This document shows, piece by piece, positions 34,324-45,519 of a stretch of DNA of 64,000 bases. A program made the translations under genes and the position numbers. The stretch's first letter is position 1, and each line of letters starts with the position of its first letter. Origin of the DNA: Albugo candida (Eukaryota; Oomycota; Peronosporomycetes; Albuginales; Albuginaceae); the NCBI GenBank assembly GCA_905220665.1, contig CAJNAR010000178.1, positions 186,001 through 250,000 on the forward strand, in the 5' to 3' direction. The notes beneath the pieces are model-generated. The model had not been told where the DNA came from. It searched no databases and saw only the letters and a list, made by a program, of their open reading frames with translations.

Positions 34324-35772
34324 ATGGATCGTGTACCGTGGACTGCCGCGATGTTTTGCTACATTCAAATCGCTATTTTACTGACTATTGGACATATACG
34401 AGACTTCTTTGGACGTTTATCTGGGTTTTCTCGTTATAAGAGCGCTGTCACTAAGCCTGGTTTTGCGAAATTACTGTTAGCCTGGGAGAATTTTTATACG
34501 AATCGCATCTATCATCGCGGTCAAGATGTCTTTAATCGACCAGTTGCGAATGCGCCCGGAGCGTATATTGACGTCATCGAGCGCTATTCAAACGACGGCA
34601 ACCGAACGCTACAAAATAAAGCCGGATGTGTGAAAAAATGCGTCAATTTGGGATCGTACAATTATCTCGGATTCGCCGATGACTGGATGAATACCTGCAG
34701 TAAAGATGTCTTCCAAGCAGTCCAGCGCTTTGGATTAGCGTCTTTATCATCGGCTATGGAATTTGGTACAACTACAATTCATCGTGAACTTGAAGAGGAA
34801 TTTGCAAAGTTTATTGGCAAACCTGCAGCACTTGTGTATAACATGGGCTTTGCCACGAACGCTACCACCATTCCTGCGCTGATGAGTAAAGGAAGCTTGA
34901 TCGTCAGTGACAGCTTGAATCACAGCTCAATAGTCAATGGAGCAAGAGCCTCGGGAGCACACGTGGTGGTATTCCGTCATAACGATGCCAAACATCTTGA
35001 GCATACACTACGCATGAAAATTGCCCAAGGACAACCACGCACACATCGAGCCTGGAAGAAAATCATGGTCATGGTCGAAGGTATTTATTCTATGGAAGGT
35101 GAAATTGTACATCTACGCGATATCGTTGATGTTGTCAAGAAGTACAAAGCGTACATATACGTCGATGAAGCTCATAGTATCGGGGCTCTTGGGCGTACTG
35201 GACGAGGGATCTGTGAATACGCTGGAGTAGACCCCAATGAGATTGATATATTAATGGGGACCTTCACCAAAAGCTTTGGTGGAATGGGAGGATACATCGC
35301 CGCATCGGAAGAAATTATCTCGTATATTCGCACTGCAAGCGCTGGATCTGTGTATGCCGCGAGTCTATCACCTGTGGTCGCACAGCAGGTTCTGACATCG
35401 CTGAAAATCATTATTGGTACTGATGGAAGCGATTACGGAAAAAAGAAACTCGATGCTCTGCGTGAAAACAGCAATTATTTCCGCCAACAGCTCATGAACA
35501 TGGGTGTGGTTACTTTGGGAAATTTCGATTCTCCAGTGATTCCAGTAATGCTGTTCTGCTTATCAAAAATTCCAGAATTCTCACGCCAATGCTTGGAACG
35601 TAATTTGGCTGTTGTTACAGTAGGATTCCCAGCGACACCACTTTTACTGTCCCGAGTTCGCTTTTGCATTTCGGCAGCTCATACCAAAGAAGATCTTGAC
35701 AAAGCTCTGAAACAAATTGAAGAAGTCAGCAGTAACTGCAATATTCGGTACTTGAAGAGCTGCATGGGCTAA
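34324..35772 (+). CDS. LCB2: Serine palmitoyltransferase, catalytic subunit
   Basis: This PLP enzyme condenses serine with palmitoyl-CoA, the first step of sphingolipid synthesis in the ER. A single exon gives 482 residues. An N-terminal hydrophobic segment (MFCYIQIAILLTIGHI) fits ER anchoring. Family motifs are NLGSYNYLGFADD, FGTTTIHRELEEEFAKFIGK, LNHSSIVNGARASGA, VEGIYSMEGE, YVDEAHSIGALGRTGRG and the lysine box GTFTKSFGGMGGYIA, with PLP lysine at residue 316. The lysine and DEAHS show the catalytic LCB2/SPTLC2 subunit rather than LCB1. An in-frame ATG 54 bp upstream is possible; 34324 has the better context (ACCAAAATGG). Confidence 0.93.
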   Translation: MDRVPWTAAMFCYIQIAILLTIGHIRDFFGRLSGFSRYKSAVTKPGFAKLLLAWENFYTNRIYHRGQDVFNRPVANAPGAYIDVIERYSNDGNRTLQNKAGCVKKCVNLGSYNYLGFADDWMNTCSKDVFQAVQRFGLASLSSAMEFGTTTIHRELEEEFAKFIGKPAALVYNMGFATNATTIPALMSKGSLIVSDSLNHSSIVNGARASGAHVVVFRHNDAKHLEHTLRMKIAQGQPRTHRAWKKIMVMVEGIYSMEGEIVHLRDIVDVVKKYKAYIYVDEAHSIGALGRTGRGICEYAGVDPNEIDILMGTFTKSFGGMGGYIAASEEIISYIRTASAGSVYAASLSPVVAQQVLTSLKIIIGTDGSDYGKKKLDALRENSNYFRQQLMNMGVVTLGNFDSPVIPVMLFCLSKIPEFSRQCLERNLAVVTVGFPATPLLLSRVRFCISAAHTKEDLDKALKQIEEVSSNCNIRYLKSCMG

Positions 35773-36054
35773 GTTACTACTGCTATAAGCCAGGACTTCA
35801 AAAAAGAGGCGCTTTCATTTGTATCGCAGGAACTTTCGAATTGACTCCTGCTTTTTCTCCGTGTCCTTGAAACACCAGTGTAATGACTTCATAATCTTGC
35901 GTTCTTTATCCTTTTGTTATGCTTTCATGCCTTCAGCGCACTAAAAGAGCCATCCAAGAACCTTTATCTTTCCATACACTTCGGTATTTTATCGTTGCAG
36001 CAGTTGCTCAACTGGACGTAAAAGCACTTCAACTTCAGCTTGTCGATTGCTGCA

Positions 36055-39000
36055 ATGGCGGAAGAAGAGGATATGATTATTCTGTCGTTTTTTTTTCAAA
36101 ATAAAAAGGTAGGATTGGCAATTTACGATGTTACAACGACAAATTTGAAGATCCTTGAAACACACTGCGCTACCCTCGACGCAATGAAAGAGCTCATTGA
36201 ACGAGTTATCAACCAATTCGGCATATCATTACTACTGATTTCATCGCGAATCGAGACTTCAGTTGGGATAATATCGTGGCTACAGCAATATAACGATCAA
36301 AACCAAAGTCAGATTCAGTCGCGTATCGTAAAGGTATGAGTAACCTATCCACCCCGGTACACGATGATGACATTTGGCTTACAGCATTCAGGTAACGTGA
36401 CGAGGTTTGAAACCATAAAATAGAGAATAATTTCCAAATCCCTCTGAAGATTTCGATTTTGAGAAAGCTTGTCGACAATTAAAAAAAGTGCGCATAGCAT
36501 CGACGAGGTACGTGGCTAAGATTGAAGCAGTCAGAAGCTCATTGGTGGAGATTGAACCTGCAAGTCTGGAGGAGCATGATGCTTCTGCGTACTTTGATTA
36601 CGAGCATAGTTATTTAATTCGCGCAACAGGAGGTTGTACACTCTTCAGCGAGAACATAAGAAACTGGCTGAATTATTTTCCTCACAAATATTACAGCGTT
36701 GCTTTTTAACTTGTCAACTGAAAAGGTACGCAATCAATCTTATTAGGTATGAATATAACATGTACCTGAGATTGGACAACAACTGGATGAAGTGCATACA
36801 TTGAAGCTGAGTGCAATCACGAGAGTATCTATGAAAGGAATGATGTACATTGATGCGAGGACGCTAACATCACTGCAAATATTATGCAACGTACAATTTG
36901 TTCAAGTCTCATCGTTCATCCCCTCTCACATGTCACATTCTTAGGAGCAACATCCGTCGTTGGTTAAGGTTTCAGCGTTTCTACATTTCATCAATCCATC
37001 CATATCTATTCATATTTTATTTTAGGGAATAGGAAGATCGAAGTCGGGGCTTACGTACAAACCGCAGAATCAATTTACCATATTACAAAAACCATCGTAG
37101 CTCAATTCTCGTCTGGCTGATAGATTATTTGGCTTGCTCAATCGAACTATCACGTCAAGAGGGTCTAAAATGCTGAGAAGCTGGATGTTGGCTCCTTTAA
37201 CGGACCCAGTCGAAATCAATCATCGTCTAGATACAGTGCAATTTTTCTCGGATCAGTCCAATGAAGCAACCAGAACAAACTTGGTAAGAGAGTACTTCTT
37301 GAGGACAACAGACAAGCGGCTGATCCAAATCACCACAAGGTCGATCAGCTGAAGCGATTTCGCGATATTAGCGCTATCTTTCTCAAAATACGTCAACGCT
37401 CGGCTTCATCACGAGATTGGTGCAATCTGTATCGATCGATCATCTCATTTATGTCTTCAAGGTGATTCAATTCGTCGCTTGTAGGGTAAAAATGTCTTAT
37501 TTGCTTGGCTATGATGCAGATCATATATTCAGGAAATCGTGCAGTCGTGGGATTCATCGACTATTTTGCTTTTTCAGCAATTTTCAGATGAAACCGGTGG
37601 ATCCCAAATCAGTAATCTATTGGGTAACATCATTGATGTGGAGGAATCGTCAGCATCCGATAGCATCGTCATCCACGAAGGAGTATCAAAGCAATTGGAC
37701 GATGCACGTATTCAATACAACCATTTAGACAATGTGATTACATACTTTGATATCCACATCAAATGAACGGTTGTGATCTGCAGGTGTTGTCAGAAGTAGC
37801 ATATCAGATCTGTGAAAGAAGTCCAAGTTTGAGAGGGATAACAGTGCAATACATTCCTCAAGTTGGCTACGTGATCTGCTGCGACTCTCCAACAGTACTG
37901 CCCGACTTTGTATTCCAGTTCCAAGAAGATGACAATACCTTCTACTATAAAGTTGTGCACACGTCTGCTATTAAATACATGCCATAAGGCACTCATGATA
38001 TATCTTCGTAGGATGAGTGTTGCCGAGATTTGGATGAAAGTATTGGGGATATTTTTGGTAAATATGAATGGCTTTGTCACTTATTTCGACAATTCACGTT
38101 GCACAATTAGGTCACATTCAAGATATGCAACGAGGTTTGCACCTGTTCCAATCAATTCATGAAGCACATATTTTTGATAGGCAATTTGCCCATTTTAGCT
38201 CTGCTTGAACAGCTTACAATCACACTCATACCTCACGAATGCAGTATACACAGTACGAAGATGCAGATCATTGGAATGTCATCACTCTAATATTGATGCA
38301 GAGATGTGCGAGCTGATGGGACTTTTGGATGTTTACATGGCACTCGCCGAATGCGCGAGAAACTCCAGCTTTATTCGGTCTTGCAAAACAAGCCACTTTT
38401 TCATCGTTTCAATGCGTACTGAGGGAAAAACTGATAGACCGAGAGTACATAAAGAAATCTCGATAAGCGTTAAGCAGGCCCGACATCCTCTACAGGAACT
38501 AATAGTCGAGCAATTTATTCCCAATGACATCACCTTGGTGGATGGAAGAAAAACGATGCTCGTCAACATCATTACTGGACATAACGGTTCAGGTAGAAAA
38601 AATCATTTCTGCATGACCCGGTAGCGATTACCACAAGTGAGCGTACGCAGGAAAGTCTGTATATTTGAAGACGGTTGGTCTTATTCAGTATATGGTCCAA
38701 ATTGGATCATTTGTACCGGCAAAAGAAGGTATTCAAATGCGACACAAAGTATAAGTGATATGAAATTGTTTTGTATGTACAGCAAGTGTGGGCGTTGTCT
38801 CGGGCATATTTACAAGAATACAGAGGTGAGACATCGTACTCCTATGAAATCACTGTAATAAAGGTTGGAATCAGTCTGGAGACAGCAAATTTGTCGCAAA
38901 GTTCCTTCACAATCGATTGTATCCAGGTGCGGCTCTTATACATTGCCACAATTGCGGATAGCAAAGCTTATTTTCTATAAAGCTGGCTCGTATGTTGCAT

Positions 39001-39764
39001 CAGTGTGATCGGCAATCCTTGCTCCTAGTCGATGAGTTCGGTAAAGGTTAGAAGTCAATTTTTCCCGTCTTCATTACCTGATGTGCTATGTGTGATATGT
39101 GCAATTTAGGAACGTCAGAACTGGACGGTTTATCACTTTTGGTTATGAAAAGCACTGTTCAGATCGTTTCAATTTGCTAAAACGGCATCTTAGAGTTCTA
39201 CAATAAATCACTTAACATCAAGAGTATCTAAAGACGGGGGCCCTCGCGTCTTGATCACGACCCATCAGCTGGTATTTACAGCTTTAAATCTTCCAGTATT
39301 TATGATCTTTGATATCTCATCAGCAGAAAATCATGGCCCAGAAGCTTGTATCTTATGGAAATGAAGATGGTGTCAGTCAAGAAACCAAAGAAAGCGCTCC
39401 AATGTTCACATTACTGACAGCAGATGACCGGACAAACGCACCACTATACACATTACAGTTGGGAATTGCCGAGGGAAGCAATGCTATCGGTTGCGCAACT
39501 AGCTCTGGTATGATAAGTTCGTCGCAGAGTCTGTGTCATGTCTGATGAAACGTAGGGATTGCTGATGAAAGTATCTCAAGAGCACGAGAAATTTTAGAGT
39601 TGATGCGCCAGGAAGCCCATATCCCGCCGCAGTCTGTTTCTGTGACACGTTACATGCAATTCTGTCAGCAGTTATCATCAACCTTCCACTCGGTGCCCAA
39701 TTGGATCGAAGCATCCGACGAAGAGGTCGATAAGCTTATCCTCACTGCTCGACTTATCGATTGA
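36055..39764 (+). CDS. MSH5: MutS homolog 5, meiotic, many exons
   Basis: MSH5 pairs with MSH4 to stabilise meiotic recombination intermediates. The gene is spread over all three frames and first looks broken, but about 16 short GT-AG introns restore it. Blocks follow human MSH5 order: KKVGLAIYDV, RATGALLFNLS, LQILCNEQHPSLVK, LFGLLNRTITSRGSKMLRSWM, RLDTVQFF, DIFGHIQDM, ARHPLQELIVEQFIPND, IITGHNGSG joined to KSVYLKTVGLIQYM (Walker A), IGSFVPAKE, ETANLSQSSFTIDCIQ, LLLVDEFGKGTSELDG (Walker B) and GIAEGSNAIGCATSSGIADE. One exon is only 7 nt (36,385-36,391). The ATG at 36,055 gives an exon ending at 36,333. Two joins late in the gene (39,130-39,310) are less certain. Confidence 0.8.
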
Positions 39765-41812
39765 TTCAAATCGCATTGGCTTCGGATCAAACGCATTCAT
39801 TTACAGAATAGGTCAACATGTCTGGTTAATCCGTAATACATTTACTGCTAAAGTGTTATGGCCAACGGCAAAGCTACAATGGTTCAAAATCGATACAACG
39901 GAGCCTCATCTTGCGTAAGAGCATTATGATGGTCCAGCTGCCTCATGAAAGCTTCGATTAAAAATGTGCCGATATCCATTGTCGCAGCTGTATGGAACGC
40001 GCCGAGAAGTCAGATTTTCGAAGCCAAAATTCTCCTGCAGGATCGCACTATCGCTATTTACCACTTGAAGTTGTCCTTATCACTAGAAAGTAAAGAAAAG
40101 AAGGTGGTAACCAACACGCCTTGAAGAAATAAGTATGATGGTATTATCTAGACCTTTCTGCAAGCTTAGGATCGAGGATTCTTTGGTCACAGTGAAGCTT
40201 ATGCACGATATCAAGTCACGTGATAACAATCATTAAGAATTCTAATCAATATACTCGATAGCTCGGTGAGAAGATTCTTTGTGAGGTATCCGTATGCAAA
40301 ACGACGAAGGCACGCTTTCTCAATTCTAAAATCTAATTTGGACATTGAGTGAAGGAAATCGCGTCAAGATATCTTATGTACTGAATTCTAGCAGGCATGG
40401 TCATTATGGTCATCATGGCCATCCCATCCGAATCATAATGACGACTGAAACAACAATCGCAAACTTATTGCTAATGAGCCTAGACAAGGGACACTGTTAT
40501 GCTTGCTTTTTGCAAGCCTATGCAGCTTTTTACTCCTGCGGAAAAGCGTAATCTGTTGCCGTGATACAACAGCAGCTTCGACAGATAATTGGGATTTGAC
40601 TGCCGAAATCATCTATTGACTAAGCAAGGGTTGATAGTTGGCCTGTTCTTCAGAACTAAATTATTTTGATGTAGACGTTCAACTATGATACGCTTGGTTC
40701 ATGAGATATGTAGTGTGCGCATGAATACGACATTATCAATTACACAAGGCAAATCCGACTTTTTGAAACTTGAAGGAATTTATGAGTGAATTTGCTAGAC
40801 AAAGATTATCTCCACTAGACCTTGTGTTTATAGAATGCATCGGTTTGTCCGCATCTAATTTTAGTGCATTATATGCGCCTGCAAGTGATAAAATCCGTGG
40901 CACGCGGATATATCATATCTTGTAGTACATCACGTTCAAGAGAGCTAAACATTTGTAGCCCTGAAATGCCAGAATCTGTATCAGTAAATTGATCAACTAG
41001 TTTTCATTATTTTTGCGACGCACACTCATAGACATATGTCTCCGCTCAGAAGCATACAAGAAGTGTGCGGAATTAGAAGCTTTCAGAGAAAAAGATAAGA
41101 AAGTAGCTTAGAATACGCAAAGTATGAGCCTAAACTAATATACAAATACCTCTCGGCATCCCCATTCATACCAGTAATACGAAGTAGAATGTGCTCTCAC
41201 AGAGTAGTTGATGGCAGACCAAGTGAAGTGCGACTTCGACATCTAAAGGAAATCCTTGCACGTCATGGACAGTGGTCTTGCACATAAAGAAGCACGAGTG
41301 GCGACATTTCCTTCATGCATAACCTCCTTAGATTACACGTGCGGATAAGCGTGCATATATCGTTAGCGATCAAGTAAGCAGCTTGCATGTCGACTGACAT
41401 TTCTGGCGATCATCGTGATCGGGGTCTTAAAAGGCGTCATGACTAAAAAAGAGAAGCCCTCATTGAGCTTTTTTCTCAGGGAAATGTGTAGGACCTGCGA
41501 AGAATAAGGAGAGACTACTGTGCGTAGTTGAAGGTGTCTACATTATTAGATCTAAACTAAATGACTTCTCTAGTTGCACAGGCTATCTCTATTATAAGAT
41601 ATACATAAAGTGCAGGTCATCTATCACCTGTAATTATTATTTTCGCGGCCAAATTAATGAATCATCAAATATACAACGTCAACGTACATAATTGGCGTAA
41701 TCTTAAGCCCCCATACCATTCCAGCAGCTTTCTTCCCAGCCACATAAAACCTTAATACTAACCATCCTGCTCCTTTCACATCAAACAAGATCAGAAACCA
41801 TTATTATGAGGA
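39765..41812. other. Two-kilobase gene-poor stretch
   Basis: No frame with a recognisable motif. It contains one copy of a dispersed repeat near 41,527. A 68-codon frame at 40,345 contains a short His-Gly run and is not convincing. Confidence 0.4.
41527..41600 (+). repeat. Dispersed repeat, copy 2
   Basis: AGTTGAAGGTGTCTA, then ATTAGATCTAAACTAAATGA and CTTCTCTAGTTGCACAGGCT. It aligns over ~65 bp with 63,253-63,320, and less well with 17,236. Confidence 0.65.
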
Positions 41813-43846
41813 TTGACCCAAACGGCCTTCTCGGTACCGTGGGAAATCCGACAGAACAGGCGGCGCAAAGGTGCAGCGCAGGAGAATTCGGCTGCTGTTT
41901 CAGCAAAGCTAGAGACATACTTCAAGGCGAAAGCCACACAGCGTCATCCTATAGATTCTGAAAGCAAAGAATCGGTAGATAACAGAACTCTTGCTTATCC
42001 CAACAATCATATAATAGTGCTTGCTAAACTGGGCAAAGAAGTGAGCCAAAGGAGGAAATCTTGCGGCTGCGTCTTGCCTCTGCTGCAGGATACTTCAAGC
42101 TTTTACTCAGTGGCAGTCAGGTATAGCTGATTTATGTTGCACATTCGCCAGCGCACTTTTATTCATTCATCAACGTTCTATAGTGATTGCAAAATAGAGA
42201 CTTGCTGCCTCGCAAATAATTGCGGTGACGAATGGAAAAGGGCGTTGGTTGCGGAGATGCTTCTGGCTGGGGACGAATATGTCTTGAAACTGGTTTTACT
42301 CCTGAGAGCAAGCAGGTAAAGCATATGAAATAATCAGCTTACTTGAGGATGAAGACGTCATTGCAGATGTGTGGCTTTACCTTCGAAACAATATATCCCC
42401 TGCGTTGTGCCAACGGATTCTACTAAGCATGTCAACGAGCAAATACTTCCAAAGATTAATTCCGCCACATCTATCTACCTCAGCACTGCGACCCGCTGGT
42501 TTTAGTTACTCGGCCTACTCTATTCAAAGGGGAGGAAATATATGTACGTTGATGGCCATGAACAAGAAGATGCCGTGGCATATCGTACTTGGTTTCTGGA
42601 ACGAATGAGAAATGAGACATTCATGCCAAAGTTTGTTGGGCCTGGAATGGAATTGAAGATTTGGCTTGCCGTATATTCCATCATCCTAGTGACGCATGAT
42701 GACAGCACAATTTCTGTAGGTATGCCCGTGGATGTACTTTCCGCCGGCAACGTGACAGCACGATTTCTATAGGTGTGCCCGTGGATGTACTTTCCGCCGG
42801 TAACGTGCCTGTAACGGAAAAGTTACATGTAGATGATGGCCAGAAGAAGCTATGGCTTTCTGATGGCGAACAGCCACTGCGGAAGAAGGAAGCCGGAAGA
42901 TCGATACATGTCGGCGATTCCCTGACTGATTTGGTAAGTCTATTGTTTTAGAGAATCCTCTCGCTACTTTGATCAAGAGTTAAAATTTTTTGTCTTATTT
43001 AAGGGGGTCGACTAGCTTTGAGCAAAGAGAAGCAGCATCAACACAACGATCTTTCGGAAGAGGCCTGCATAATCACATATCCCGTCAAGAACTATGATCG
43101 TTGGCCGACTGCGGAAATTTCCACAAGCACGTCCTTGATGCTGTAATTCCCATTTTCGTGCGCATTTCCCCACTGCAAAAGCTTTCTTCGCTTTCGAAAA
43201 TGCGACTAGCCAAGATAAATTTGCTGAAGATGCTCTCGTATCTCGACGGATGAATCCTGAAACGGGAGGAAAGCAACCGGTGAGACGTAATGGAGTGTTT
43301 TTGCAGATGAGACAGCGCAATCCATGGCATTCCCAACATATTACCTCTGGCCTGACAAAAAAAAAGGCACAAAGATCGTCCTGCTGGAACGCAACCTTTG
43401 AACGCCTGACCTTCGCCTGGATTGCCCAGGAAAATGTGGTGACACAGGTAGCTGCTGCGGCCTAAGTGTTACTCAGAACCAATCAGACTTTGAAGCTTAA
43501 AAAGGTTTAATGGAAGAAACAAACATAGTGGTGTGCCATTTCATCATATTTTACCCCAAATTTCATTGCGGATTGAATTTCATAGAAAACTTTTGGGGTG
43601 GAAGCAAAATGATACGCAAGGAAGATTTGCGAGTACACATGAAAAGGGATGGTTGCGACAGTTCCGAAATCGCTTGCCTCAGTTTCTCTCGCAACAATCA
43701 GTCGCCATGTTAAGAATTGCATCCGATATATGGATGTGTATCGGAATGATCTAACCGGAAAAGCCGCGGAATATGCTGTAAGAAAGAACCCATCACATCG
43801 AGGAGTTTCAGACTCATTTCTCACAGACAGCTATGTCTTACAGTAG
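41813..43846 (+). pseudogene. DDE-type transposase pseudogene
   Basis: Fragments in several frames follow the order of a DDE endonuclease family that I know from fungal and oomycete genomes by its YVDGHER and KFHCELNFIE boxes. Seen here: YVDGHEQEDAVAYRTWFLERM (about 42,545), VTHDDSTI (about 42,690), KLWLSDGEQPLRKKEAGRSI (about 42,850), AQENVVT (43,425), then IIFYPKFHCGLNFIENFWGG (about 43,540) and LTGKAAEYAVRKNPSHRG (about 43,753). Stops, frameshifts and a 53-bp tandem duplication right after VTHDDST abolish function. The start region (MTQTAFSVPWEIRQN) may be the original N-terminus. No terminal repeats were found. Confidence 0.6.
42701..42806 (+). repeat. 53-bp tandem duplication inside the transposase relic
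   Basis: Two 53-bp units (42,701-42,753 and 42,754-42,806) begin GACAGCAC and contain CCCGTGGATGTACTTTCCGC. They differ at a few positions. The duplication breaks the reading frame after the second catalytic region. Confidence 0.88.
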
Positions 43847-43849
43847 CCA

Positions 43850-45120
43850 GTTCTAAGTCTGATATCTATAATCAGATAATTGACTTGCGCTTTTTTTCAA
43901 AAAATAGATATTTGAGTGCCCACTGATGGCGGCCAAATTTCACACATTGATGGGAAAATATTAGTAGAATCGAGAAAAACAATGCGACTTTTAAAGCCTT
44001 ATAATTTAACTGAAGATCATTCAATTGAATCTAAGCCTTTTGTTTTGAAGCTCTAGACTACATCTATTAGATAAAATCGCTTTTTTTGCTGTGCGACGAT
44101 TTATGTGTGCTGAGTAGTAAATATAGTAATACCCGCTGCATGTACAAGTTATGAGTGGTGGACACTGTAGGCATGTAGATATAGTATTTAAGATTATAAC
44201 ATTCATTTCAGCGCAAAGTTACCAGAAAACCTTACTGTATAAGAATTATATAAGATTTATATTCCAATCTTAGCTTGCTAGGACAGCGGCAATGGCACGC
44301 TTAAGGTAACCCGTATACTAGTCTTTGGTATGCAGCAACGACCATATTAGCAGTGATTGTGCTATAATGATAACACCTGTAGACAAGCAAAAAAAGTGGC
44401 AACTGCTACAGCGGAGTTATAGAAAAGAAGGCTACAGATTTGACAGAAAATTTTCATTCAACTCCTGGAACTGTAGAAATCACCCATCAATTATGCGAGC
44501 CGACCCCCTGTCGATGGCGAAAGATATTCGATCGCGTCTAGTAAAGCTCATTCTGACGTCATTTTAGTGGTAGGGGGCTTTTACTGGGAACTATAGAAAC
44601 ACATGTATCTGGCGCATTTTGGCCAGCATTGTCCAGAAGGCCTCCAAACTGAAGAAATATGTAAAGGTTTTGACTGCGGTCACCGATTCTATAAGATCAA
44701 GAATAATACTATACGACTTACCAGGTGTCAGCGCAGAGCTCGGCACCTGAATACCCTCACCCGCAGATTTTGCAACTCTTTTCGATTCCCACTTTTCCAA
44801 TTTCCTCAAACTCAACACATGGTTTTTTAAAAGCTTTTTCTGCGGGATTTTTCATATCAAACATTCAGGACGCGAATAAAGGAATTGGCGATACAGGGGA
44901 GCATTATGAGTTTGAAGAGCCAAAGTTTGATAATTTGCTGGTATTTCTGCCGCAAAACGTTTGTTAACACTTGCAACTTATAATTTTCCTAAACACAGCT
45001 CGATGGTGTGAATGCTGTTTGCTCAAGATAGTCTCGGAACTTTGTTCTTATTACATGTTGCGTTCCTATACCACCCCGAATTAAAGCACCGTCCATACAG
45101 ATTCATGGGCAAATAAATAT
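43850..45120. other. Gene-poor stretch
   Basis: No supported gene. Short frames near 44,600-44,970 on both strands show no motif I can name. Confidence 0.4.
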
Positions 45121-45445
45121 TTAGGTGCTAGAGAAACTCCAAGTTCCAGGGCCGGTTTGGTGTGTCCGTGAGTAGCATTGTGTTTTGCTTTCTGAGTGTC
45201 ACAATTAAAGTGCCCCTTAAACAAAACTTCATTGTTGGCAAGCATACCATTCTCTTTGTCGACTCAAAAGTTTTTAAGAGTCCTTCACTGCTTGGGCTTG
45301 CACGTTGCACTTGCTTTGTCGTCACCGAAGTTTGCATCCATATTAAACGCTTCATATCGGGGTGGAGAAAAAAGGCTATCAGCTTATTTGAAATTATGGC
45401 CTTCGTTCACCCGCTCATCGATGTATATAGCATCACACTGCGTTG
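45121..45445 (-). pseudogene. Possible Copia RNase H relic
   Basis: Weak. On the minus strand a frame reads VVSTQCDAIYIDERVNEGHN and later VDKENGMLANNEVLFKGHFN. The layout recalls the Copia RNase H pair 'ST-EAEY' and 'DN-GA-LANNPV-H-RTKHI'. Stops interrupt it and no LTRs were found. Confidence 0.22.
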
Positions 45446-45519
45446 AGACAACGCAAACTTCTAAAAAAAAAAAGAGAAGTTTTTGTTTCGAAAACGTCAA
45501 ACGGCAGATTTTCCTATAA

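Noticed and set aside
36055..39764. MSH5 region as a pseudogene
   Set aside because: The first impression was many frameshifts and a broken Walker A, but short GT-AG introns restore every conserved block in frame.
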